Origin: SpSt-583 sp034434015
Lineage (GTDB): Bacteria; Chloroflexota; Anaerolineae; Anaerolineales; UBA6663
Direction: 5' to 3'
Assembly: GCA_034434015.1 (NCBI GenBank)
Contig: DAOUAB010000197.1
Coordinates: 1-13,552, forward strand
Length of the DNA stretch: 13,552 nt
Numbering within the stretch: the first letter of the stretch is position 1; each line of letters begins with the position of its first letter. Below the pieces are notes generated by a model. It did not search any database. It was given only the letters and a program-made list of their open reading frames with translations, and had not been told where the DNA came from. Below are positions 7,757-13,552 of this stretch, piece by piece. The position numbers were made by a program, and so were the translations under genes.

Positions 7757-8377
7757 ATGAGCGCTTTTCTGGACGGATTGCTGGCCGGCTACGCCATCGC
7801 CGTGCCCGTCGGCGCGATCGCCATCCTCATCCTGGAGACCGCCATGCGGCGCGGCTTCGCCGAGGGGTTCGCGGCCGGCGCAGGCGCCGCGACGGTGGAC
7901 CTGGTCTACGCCTCGCTCGCCGGCCTGGCCGGCCAGGTCCTGGCGCCGGCGCTGGCCCCGGCCGCCGCGGCTCTGCGGCTGGCGAGCGCCGCCGTCCTCA
8001 TCGGCCTGGGCGCCTGGGGATTGTGGCGCCTGTTCATGACCCGCGCCTCGGCCTCCAGCGAGGTCCGCGCCCTGCTGCCAGGCGGGCGGCTGCGGACCTT
8101 CGCCCAGTTTGTCGGCCTGACTCTGCTCAACCCGATGACCGTGGCCTACTTCGCGGCCCTGATGCTGGGCCAGAACGCCCGGGCGCCGCTCACCGGCCTG
8201 GACCGGCTCACGTTTGTGGCCGGCGTGGCCGTGGCCTCCTTCTCCTGGCAAACCGTCCTGGCCTGGCTGGGGGCGCTGGCCCACCGCCGCCTCTCGCCGC
8301 GCGTCCAGTTCTGGACCGGCGTGCTGGGCAACGGCCTCGTCATGCTTCTCGGGGCGCGGATGTTGTTTCCGGCCTGA
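7757..8377 (+). CDS. LysE/RhtB-family exporter
   Basis: 206 residues and about six hydrophobic helices, the size and topology of LysE-type amino acid or metabolite exporters. The first helix carries GLLAGYAIAVPVGAIAILILETAMRRGF, corresponding to the family's L-x-P-G-P motif region with PVGAIA here. Later LTLLNPMTVAYFAALMLG matches the L-x-N-P-K/M-x-x-x-F/Y-F motif, and the C-terminus has WTGVLGNGLVMLLGARML. Substrate cannot be inferred. I choose ATG 7757 because the protein then begins like the family. A GTG at 7721 in the same frame would add 12 residues encoded by the terminator. The ATG lies three bases after the terminator T-run with no ribosome-binding site, so expression probably relies on a leaderless or readthrough transcript. 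Confidence 0.85.
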   Translation: MSAFLDGLLAGYAIAVPVGAIAILILETAMRRGFAEGFAAGAGAATVDLVYASLAGLAGQVLAPALAPAAAALRLASAAVLIGLGAWGLWRLFMTRASASSEVRALLPGGRLRTFAQFVGLTLLNPMTVAYFAALMLGQNARAPLTGLDRLTFVAGVAVASFSWQTVLAWLGALAHRRLSPRVQFWTGVLGNGLVMLLGARMLFPA

Positions 8378-8409
8378 ACCTCAGCCCGCCAACTCGATAA
8401 CCAGGGGAT

Positions 8410-8519
8410 GACCGGAGTACCGGTCGGTCAAACACTATTCCAACTCAATGGTTGGCAAGCCGTTCGTTCATAACGGCCGTCCAAATGTCGCCAACAAAGC
8501 CTGCGCGAGTTTATCTCGC
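8410..8519 (+). other. Spacer with three small inverted repeats ahead of the signalling operon
   Basis: In the 229-base gap after the exporter gene three compact inverted repeats occur. GACCGG-AGTA-CCGGTC is at 8410-8425, CCAAC-TCAATG-GTTGG at 8440-8455 and GCGAG-TTTAT-CTCGC at 8505-8519. None is followed by a T-run, so they are not clear intrinsic terminators. The last lies just before the candidate -35 box and could be an operator; the first could end the exporter transcript by another route. No reading frame in the gap looks like a gene. Confidence 0.35.
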
Positions 8520-8521
8520 AT

Positions 8522-8550
8522 TTGGCCGTGATAGACCACAATAGTATAGA
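8522..8550 (+). promoter_or_regulatory. Candidate promoter of the histidine kinase operon
   Basis: TTGGCC at 8522-8527 and TATAGA at 8545-8550 are separated by 17 bases, each matching the sigma-70 consensus at four of six positions. This is the only A/T-rich hexamer pair in the gap. Transcription would start near 8557 and give a leader of about 50 bases that includes the AAGGGG ribosome site at 8592-8597. The match is weak and not exclusive, since TAGTAT at 8542 could also serve as a -10 box. Confidence 0.35.
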
Positions 8551-8606
8551 ACGCGACGCAGCGGCGTCGCCGGTGATCCAGGCCGACCCGCAAGGGGAAC
8601 AACGTA

Positions 8607-10553
8607 GTGCTTTCTTCAGCCAGCGTCGCCAGTCACATACAAAGCCTCCGCAGCGTTCTGGCCGCGCTGTCGCGGCACGTCAAGCTCCGCACAAAGCTGA
8701 TCGTCCCCTACGTGTTGCTAACCCTGGCCGTGGCCATGATCGGTACGTACGTCGTGACCCGTCTGGTGACCAGTTCATACCGCGAGCGCTTCGTCAACCA
8801 GCTGTACGAGGCCGGGCGGGTCGCCGCGGACGGGGTCGTCCGCCAGGAGCGTGAGCACCTGGCCACCCTGCGCTTGATGGCTTTCACCGAGGGCGTCGCC
8901 GACGCGTTGCAGGCCGGCGACGCTCACGCGCTGGAGTCGCTGCTGCTGCCGCTGGCCGTCAACAACGGCGTCGAGCTCGTCTCGGCTGTCGGCGTGGACG
9001 GGCTGGAGGTCCTCACCCTGGCGCGCCAGCCGGGCTCCGATCAGTACCTGGCCTCGGAGCGCCAGCCGCTGGCCCACTTCTCGTCGGTGACCCAGGTCCT
9101 GCAGGCGCAGGCGGACCGCCAGGGCGACAAGTTCACCGAGATTGCGGAGGCCGTCTCCGCGGAGTATCTGATCACCACGGCGCCCGTGCGTTCGGAGGCC
9201 GGGCAACTGGCCGGCGTCATCATGATCGGCACAAGCCTCGAGTCGTTGCTGGCCGAGCTCAAGGCCCAGGCCCTGGCCGACGTTATCGTGCTCAGGCCCT
9301 CAGGCGCCCTGATCGCGACGACCCTGGCTCCGCCCAATGAGGGCTACTCGGTCGTGGAACTGGCCGCGGACGCCGCCCAGGGGGTGGACCCGGCCGTGAC
9401 CCGCGACCTGCGCCTGTACGGCCGGAGCTTTCCGGCGCTGTACGCGCCGCTCATGGTGCGGCAGCAGCCGCTGGGCGTGCTGGGCGTGGTCCTGCCCAGC
9501 AGCTTCGTCGTGGCCACCGAATCGACCAGCCGCAACCTGATCAGCCTGATCTTCGCGCTGATGACGGTGGCCGTGATCGTCCTGGGTTACAGCCTGGCCC
9601 GGGCCATCGCCCGGCCCATCCTGCGCCTGCGCGAGGTCTCACAGGCCGTGGCGGCCGGGCGCCTGGACCAGCAGACCGGCCTTTCAGGCTCGGACGAGAT
9701 CGCCGACCTGGCCGGCGCTTTCGACGCCATGACGCTGCGCCTGCGCGAGCGGACCAGCGAGGCCGCCCGGCTGTACGCCGAATCGCTCCAGCGCAACGAG
9801 GCGCTGGCGCAGATGAACGCCCAGCTGCAGGCCACCCAGCAGCAGCTGATCCACTCCGAGAAGATGGCCGCCATCGGCCAGCTGACGGCCGGCATCGCCC
9901 ACGACGTGCGCAACCCGCTGGCCAACATCAAGGGCCTGGCCGAACTCCTGGAGCAGGAGCCTGGCCTGGACGATGCGCTGCGCCAGAGCCTGGCCGATAT
10001 CCGCGGCAACGCCGACCGCGCCAACCGTATTTTCGGCGACCTGATGAAGTTTGCGCGGCAGTCCAAACTGGAGCTGACCTGGGCGGACGTGCGCACGACG
10101 GTCGAGACCGTGCTGCGCCTGACGTCGTACCAGGTCCGCCAGGCGCGGGTGGCGCTGAAGACCGATATGCCCTCCGGCCCGGCTATGGCCCTGCATGACC
10201 CGCAGGCCATCCAGCAGGTCGTCGTCAACCTGGTCCAGAACGCCGTGCAGGCCATGCCCGACGGCGGCACGCTGCGCGTGAGCGTGGGCCTGACGAGCGA
10301 GGTGGTCGCCATCGCCGTCCAGGACACCGGCGTCGGCATCCCGCCGGAGAACCTGAACCGGGTCTTCGACCCCTTCTTCACCACCAAGCCGGTGGGCGAA
10401 GGGACCGGGCTGGGCCTCTCGGTCAGTTACGGCATCGTCTCCCACCATGGCGGTCGCATCCAGGTGGAGAGCGTCATCGGCCAGGGGACGACCTTCACCG
10501 TGTTGCTGCCAGTGCACCCGCCGCAGACCGATCTAGGAGCCTCGTATGTCTGA
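8607..10553 (+). CDS. Membrane histidine kinase with extracytoplasmic sensor (Cache-like), HAMP, HisKA and HATPase_c
   Basis: 648 residues starting at GTG 8607, with AAGGGG nine bases upstream. A basic N-terminus leads to TM1 (about 31-53), an extracytoplasmic sensor of roughly 255 residues, and TM2 (about 311-331). The sensor has a helical entry (YEAGRVAADGVVRQEREHLATLRLMAFTEG) and alpha/beta repeats ending in YLITTAPVRSEAGQLAGVIMIGTSLE, which fits a double-Cache-like fold. HAMP follows (about 334-386), then a Gln-rich coiled coil. The H-box GIAHDVRNPLANIKG gives phospho-acceptor His432; the SEKMAAIGQLTAG lead-in is of the NtrB/ZraS style. The ATPase domain is complete: N-box NLVQNAVQAM with Asn545, DTGVGIPPEN, FDPFFTTKP and GTGLGLSVSYGIV. 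It should autophosphorylate in response to a periplasm-side signal and pass phosphate to the next gene's REC domain. Its TGA overlaps that gene by eight bases. The signal is unknown. Confidence 0.93.
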   Translation: MLSSASVASHIQSLRSVLAALSRHVKLRTKLIVPYVLLTLAVAMIGTYVVTRLVTSSYRERFVNQLYEAGRVAADGVVRQEREHLATLRLMAFTEGVADALQAGDAHALESLLLPLAVNNGVELVSAVGVDGLEVLTLARQPGSDQYLASERQPLAHFSSVTQVLQAQADRQGDKFTEIAEAVSAEYLITTAPVRSEAGQLAGVIMIGTSLESLLAELKAQALADVIVLRPSGALIATTLAPPNEGYSVVELAADAAQGVDPAVTRDLRLYGRSFPALYAPLMVRQQPLGVLGVVLPSSFVVATESTSRNLISLIFALMTVAVIVLGYSLARAIARPILRLREVSQAVAAGRLDQQTGLSGSDEIADLAGAFDAMTLRLRERTSEAARLYAESLQRNEALAQMNAQLQATQQQLIHSEKMAAIGQLTAGIAHDVRNPLANIKGLAELLEQEPGLDDALRQSLADIRGNADRANRIFGDLMKFARQSKLELTWADVRTTVETVLRLTSYQVRQARVALKTDMPSGPAMALHDPQAIQQVVVNLVQNAVQAMPDGGTLRVSVGLTSEVVAIAVQDTGVGIPPENLNRVFDPFFTTKPVGEGTGLGLSVSYGIVSHHGGRIQVESVIGQGTTFTVLLPVHPPQTDLGASYV

Positions 10554-12027
10554 CCTTGCGCGCATCCTGGTTGCCGACGACGACCCGACCTTCCTGAAAC
10601 TGGTCTGCCAGCACCTGCGCGGGCAGGGTTATCTGGTGGAGGGCTTCCCGGACGGGCTGGCGGCGCTTGAACGACTGAAGACCGGCGCCGGTTTCTCGGC
10701 CCTGGTGGCCGACCTGGATATGCCGCGGATGGGCGGGCTGGAGCTGCTCCGGGCGGCGCGCCGGTTGGACGCGCGCCTGGAGGTGATTGTGGTCACGGGC
10801 AACTCCGCGCTGGAAGTCGCCATCGCCGCCATGCGCGAAGACGGGGCGTATGACTTTTTGGTCAAGCCGCTGGAGACGATGCAGGTCCTGTCGATGGCGG
10901 TGGAGCGCGCCCTGGCGCACCGCCGCCTGGTGTTGGAGCGGGAGGCCTTGCTCGCCTGGAAGGCCGCCGAGGCCGAACGGCTGGAGGCCGTCATTGCCAC
11001 GACCGGGGACGCGATCCTGGCCGCCGACGCCAACGGCTCCCTGACCGTGATGAACCCGGCGGCGGCCCGTCTGCTCCACACCTCGCGGCTGGTCGGTTAC
11101 GACGCCAGCGCCAGCCTGCCCAAGCCGCTGGCGATGCTGCTCGCCAACTGGCAGGCGCTCGGCAAGGGCCGCCCCGTCTCTCTGGAGATGCAGGGGCCGG
11201 ACCAGGCCACCTGGCTGATCAGCCTGACGGGGGTCGCCGGGCACGGCGGCTGGGTCATGGTGATCCGCGACGTCACCCTCCTGAAGCGGCTGGACGAGAT
11301 GAAGTTTCATCTCCTGACCGAGACCGCCAACAAGCTCCAGCTGCCGCTGGCCCAGGCCATCGGGGACCTGGCCGAGCTGGGACAGCGCCTCCCGGCCGAC
11401 GACGTCCCGGCTGCGAACCTGGCCCACCGGTTGACGACCGTCTGGACGCGGGTCCAGGACTGGATGGGGGACCTGCTGGCGTTGATGCGGATCGAGGCCG
11501 GCGTCGGCGTCCGCCCGGTGGAAGTGGACCTGAGCGCCGCCCTGACCGCGATCGTGCGCAACATTCCCGATAAGCAGATCCGCGCCAAGGGCCTGAGCAT
11601 CAATCTCCAGATCGAGGCGGACTTGCCGAAGCTGTGCGTGGACGCCGATCTGCTCCGTCACCTGGTGCAGGCGCTGGTGAAGCGGGCCGTGCTGCGCAGC
11701 GAGCGCGGCGGCCAGGTGACGTTCCTGGCCCAGGTCAGCCACGGGCAGGTCTGGTTGATGGTGTCGGATGACGGGCCGGCCGTCTCGGCAGACGAGCTGC
11801 CGCATCTCTTTGAGAAGTCGCCGGGCCGGATCAACCTCACGCACGACGGCCCGGGCCTGGAACTGGCGATGGCCAAGTCCGTGGCCGACCGGCTGGGTGG
11901 CCAGGTGTGGCTGCCCGATCAGGGCAACGTGGGCAGCGCCGTCGCCGTGTGCCTGCCGATCCAATCGAAATCAGAACAGCGCTGGCAGGTGACTAGAGAT
12001 GCTCCGCAGGCGGCTGTCGGCGCGTGA
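10546..12027 (+). CDS. Response regulator receiver-PAS protein with degenerate histidine-kinase C-terminus
   Basis: 493 residues; ATG 10546 follows AGGAG with about eight bases between. The REC domain (5-120) is intact: acidic pocket VADDDP at 9-14, phospho-acceptor Asp56 in DLDMP, Thr84 in VVTG and Lys107 in FLVKP. A PAS domain follows (about 142-242: AVIATTGDAILAADANGSLTVMN through VIRDVTLLKRL). The last part looks like HisKA plus HATPase_c but has lost key residues. The helix that normally reads SHELRTPL reads ANKLQLPL, with Asn262 for the phospho-acceptor His. The N-box reads QALVKRAVLRS, with Arg380 for the Mg-binding Asn. DDGPAV (408-413) keeps the Asp but lacks the second Gly, and GPGLELA replaces GTGLGLA. 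No DNA-binding or enzymatic output domain is present. It is probably a phosphorylated scaffold or allosteric partner of the upstream kinase. Its last 29 bases overlap the next gene. Confidence 0.88.
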   Translation: MSDLARILVADDDPTFLKLVCQHLRGQGYLVEGFPDGLAALERLKTGAGFSALVADLDMPRMGGLELLRAARRLDARLEVIVVTGNSALEVAIAAMREDGAYDFLVKPLETMQVLSMAVERALAHRRLVLEREALLAWKAAEAERLEAVIATTGDAILAADANGSLTVMNPAAARLLHTSRLVGYDASASLPKPLAMLLANWQALGKGRPVSLEMQGPDQATWLISLTGVAGHGGWVMVIRDVTLLKRLDEMKFHLLTETANKLQLPLAQAIGDLAELGQRLPADDVPAANLAHRLTTVWTRVQDWMGDLLALMRIEAGVGVRPVEVDLSAALTAIVRNIPDKQIRAKGLSINLQIEADLPKLCVDADLLRHLVQALVKRAVLRSERGGQVTFLAQVSHGQVWLMVSDDGPAVSADELPHLFEKSPGRINLTHDGPGLELAMAKSVADRLGGQVWLPDQGNVGSAVAVCLPIQSKSEQRWQVTRDAPQAAVGA

Positions 12028-13432
12028 GGCCGGGGATAACCCGGAACCCGGAACGCACCGACTCAGCCTGGTCCGCTGGCTGCTGATCGGTCCCGTCGTC
12101 CTCCTCATCCTGCTGGGTTGCGGCCAGTTGGCCCTGCTCGGCGCCGCCCGCGCCAGCGCGCCGAGCATCCGGTCGATGCTGGCGGCGGACTATCGGCCCT
12201 GGTCGCCGGCGAAGTTCCGGCCGGTGGACCCGGCCATCATCGACGAGGTCCGTCGGGACGAGGGGCGGGCGGGAGCCGTGGGCGACGAGCCGGTGGTCCG
12301 GGGCCAGGTCTGGCCGTCCTCGGCCGGCGCCGCCTCGGCCCCAACTGGCCCGATCCAGGCCGTGCCGGGCGCAACGGCGGAGACTCTCAACCTCCTCCCC
12401 ACAGCAGAGCCGGCGGCAACGGCGGCCCCACTTGTGCTTTCAGCGGAGACTCTCAACCTCCTCCCCACAACGGAGCCCACGGCGACAGCGACACCCACCC
12501 GGACGGCGGCCGCCACCCCCACGCTGACCCGCACCGCTACGGCGACCCGGACCGCCACGACAACGCCGACGCGGACGGCCACGCGGTCCCCGGCGCCATC
12601 GTTCACGTTTACGCCCACGCCCTCAGCCACGCCGATCCCGTCAACGGCGACCTCATCGCCGACCAATACCGAGACGCCCACCTCGACGCCGTCGGGGACC
12701 AGCACGCCAACCGCAACGCCGAGCGCGACTCAGCCCGACACGCCGACGCCGACCGCCACGGCCTCGCCGACGGCCCCGACAACCGACACGCCGACGCCGA
12801 CTGACACCGCGACGGCCACGGTCACGCCGACGCCGGCCGACACCGCGACGGCCACGGTCACGCCAACAGAGACGCCGACGGAGACGCCCACGACTACCCC
12901 GACCCCCACCGCCACGGCGACGTTGACGCCCATCCCCTGCTCGGGCAGCCTGCCGCCGGGCGAACCCGAGGTTGCCCCGCCGGCCGCCGGCCCGGACGGC
13001 CAGTTTGCGGCCCTGGCCTGCGGCGCTTTTCTGATCGTGGACCTCGGGGCTTCCCCCATCATCGCGCCGCATGCCGGCTACGACCTGGTCTATTACGAGC
13101 GTGAGTCGCCGGCCGGGTTTATTTCGATGGACTGGGTGATCGTCGATGTCTGCGCCGACGCGGCCTGCCTCACCGCCTACACGATCCTGAACTGGGGCGA
13201 CGGCCTCGCCGATTTCAACACCCACATCGGCGCCGTGCACGGCCCGCCCGAGGCCGATAACCACACCATCCCCCTGGCCGACCTGTGGGGGGCCTGGCCC
13301 TTTCAGACCGGCGTGGCGATTGACGTGGACGCCGTCGCCCCGCCCGGGGTCTATGGCTGGGTCCGGATCCGCGCGCCGCTGGGCGGCGCCAATGATCCGG
13401 CCGAGGTGGACCTGATCGAGGTCCTCCCCTGA
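11999..13432 (+). CDS. Membrane-anchored Thr-Pro-rich surface protein with C-terminal beta-type domain
   Basis: 477 residues. A basic, probably cytoplasmic N-terminus (1-26) is followed by one hydrophobic segment (about 27-50, with Cys41 in LLGCG; a poor lipobox, so I favour a membrane helix). A low-complexity region precedes a Thr/Pro/Ala stalk at 157-313. The C-terminal domain (314-477) begins at Cys314 and has alternating hydrophobic strands: ALACGAFLIVDLG, YDLVYYERES, ISMDWVIVDVCADAAC, YTILNWGDG, FNTHIGAV, EADNHTIPL, GVAIDVDAV, GVYGWVRIRAP and a VDLIEVLP end. This strand pattern resembles a recurring beta-sandwich-like domain I recall at the ends of Chloroflexota exported proteins; no function is established that I can name. 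Four cysteines could form disulfides. ATG 11999 lies inside the previous gene with a weak AGGTG ahead. The stalk is probably glycosylated, displaying the domain at the cell surface. Confidence 0.85.
   Translation: MLRRRLSAREAGDNPEPGTHRLSLVRWLLIGPVVLLILLGCGQLALLGAARASAPSIRSMLAADYRPWSPAKFRPVDPAIIDEVRRDEGRAGAVGDEPVVRGQVWPSSAGAASAPTGPIQAVPGATAETLNLLPTAEPAATAAPLVLSAETLNLLPTTEPTATATPTRTAAATPTLTRTATATRTATTTPTRTATRSPAPSFTFTPTPSATPIPSTATSSPTNTETPTSTPSGTSTPTATPSATQPDTPTPTATASPTAPTTDTPTPTDTATATVTPTPADTATATVTPTETPTETPTTTPTPTATATLTPIPCSGSLPPGEPEVAPPAAGPDGQFAALACGAFLIVDLGASPIIAPHAGYDLVYYERESPAGFISMDWVIVDVCADAACLTAYTILNWGDGLADFNTHIGAVHGPPEADNHTIPLADLWGAWPFQTGVAIDVDAVAPPGVYGWVRIRAPLGGANDPAEVDLIEVLP
12377..12469 (+). 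repeat. Perfect 27-base direct repeat inside the surface protein gene
   Basis: The same 27 bases occur at 12377-12403 and 12443-12469, 66 bases apart and in frame, encoding AETLNLLPT twice (residues 127-135 and 149-157). Codon choice is identical across both copies although the sequence around them varies, which points to a recent duplication. Confidence 0.85.
12803..12864 (+). repeat. Perfect 26-base direct repeat in the Thr-Pro stalk
   Basis: A 26-base unit starting GACACCGCGACGG occurs at 12803-12828 and 12839-12864, a 36-base (12-codon) period encoding DTATATVTPTPA then DTATATVTPTET. It is the clearest tandem unit in a stalk built from short Thr-Pro-Ala codons and is a likely site of slippage and length variation. 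Confidence 0.85.
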
Positions 13433-13449
13433 TCCCCGCCAGGGGGACC
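13420..13449 (+). terminator. Hairpin over the stop codon of the surface protein gene (possible terminator)
   Basis: GGTCC-TC-CCCTG (13420-13431) is complementary to CAGGGGGACC (13440-13449) with a two-base bulge and an eight-base loop. The stem is strong, but no T-run follows, so it may act with Rho or as an mRNA end stabiliser and is not a classical terminator. Confidence 0.35.
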
Positions 13450-13474
13450 GGCCGTCCGAGCCATCCCAACGGTT

Positions 13475-13480
13475 TACAAT
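13475..13480 (+). promoter_or_regulatory. Candidate -10 box ahead of a possible next gene
   Basis: TACAAT (5 of 6 to the -10 consensus) stands out in GC-rich DNA and is preceded by a T-run (GGTTTACAAT). No good -35 hexamer sits 16-18 bases upstream, so support is weak. Confidence 0.3.
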
Positions 13481-13516
13481 TCGGCCGAAGACGACGCGCC
13501 GGATAAAGGCCTCGCC

Positions 13517-13552
13517 GTGCTCAGCGGGCACGGAAGTCGTTCCCGGCCTGAG
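13517..13552 (+). CDS. Possible start of the next gene (partial, runs off right edge)
   Basis: GTG at 13517 is preceded by AAAGG (13505-13509) at a good distance, and the frame stays open for the 12 codons up to the edge (MLSGHGSRSRPE). A -10-like TACAAT lies about 40 bases upstream. Too little is visible to name a product, and the call could be chance. Confidence 0.25.
   Translation, partial: MLSGHGSRSRPE

Noticed and set aside
8522..8854. Short plus-strand frame overlapping the promoter and kinase start
   Set aside because: It runs out of frame through the kinase membrane helix, lacks a ribosome site and has an Arg/Gly/Pro-rich shadow composition.
10495..11964. Long minus-strand open frame opposite the receiver-pseudokinase gene
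   Set aside because: Its composition (Gln, His, Arg, Gly rich) is typical of the antisense of GC-rich genes, and the plus strand has clear domain motifs.
12190..12705. Minus-strand reading frame of Val/Gly/Ala repeats opposite the stalk
   Set aside because: It is the antisense of Thr-Pro-Ala codons, which automatically yields Val-Gly-Val-like repeats; no start signal or family resemblance.
12457..12937. CRISPR-like array in the repeat-rich stalk region
   Set aside because: Repeats are in frame, variable in spacing and encode Thr-Pro; no regular spacer-repeat structure or cas genes.

Overview
The window is very GC-rich and gene-dense, and every reading frame I call carries third-position G/C bias. 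I infer a Chloroflexota bacterium, probably Anaerolineae-like. The grounds are long Thr-Pro-rich linkers in two predicted surface proteins, a BmpA-type ABC importer, a zinc-less S18, and the rpsF-ssb-rpsR order joined to a membrane-anchored parvulin. This is inference from gene content, with no database match behind it.

Layout. (1) Positions 1-5068, minus strand: an ABC importer operon of the BmpA/PnrA (nucleoside or riboflavin-like) class. It is read as lipoprotein, double-NBD ATPase, permease, permease, then the 5' end of a sensor with a 7TM histidine-kinase-type N-terminus that overlaps the last permease by ATGA. A hairpin-plus-repeat block lies between lipoprotein and ATPase, and a second small repeat lies between the two permeases. 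(2) Positions 5069-5300: a divergent promoter region. (3) Positions 5301-7706, plus strand: rpsF, ssb, rpsR and a membrane-anchored parvulin isomerase with a Thr-Pro linker. This block is closed by a strong intrinsic terminator at 7724-7753. (4) A LysE-family exporter whose ATG lies three bases past the terminator T-run. (5) Positions 8378-8606: a regulatory spacer with three small hairpins and a candidate promoter. (6) Positions 8607-13432: three overlapping genes. These are a Cache-like/HAMP histidine kinase, a REC-PAS protein whose C-terminal half is a degenerate histidine kinase, and a membrane-anchored Thr-Pro-rich surface protein with a Cys-containing C-terminal beta-type domain. (7) A possible next gene starts near the right edge.

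How they may work together. The importer binds its solute with the lipoprotein and moves it through two permeases using one functional and one degenerate ATPase site. The attached 7TM sensor may couple uptake to signalling. The central block is housekeeping (30S assembly, ssDNA binding, protein folding outside the membrane). The most unusual part is the kinase / REC-PAS-pseudokinase / surface-protein cassette. An intact kinase could phosphorylate the REC domain of a partner that keeps a kinase-shaped body but has lost the phospho-acceptor His and the N-box Asn, and both are co-translated with an exported stalk protein. No DNA-binding output domain is visible in that cassette. No stretch over 300 bases lacks a gene, and I saw no tRNA, rRNA, CRISPR array or insertion sequence.
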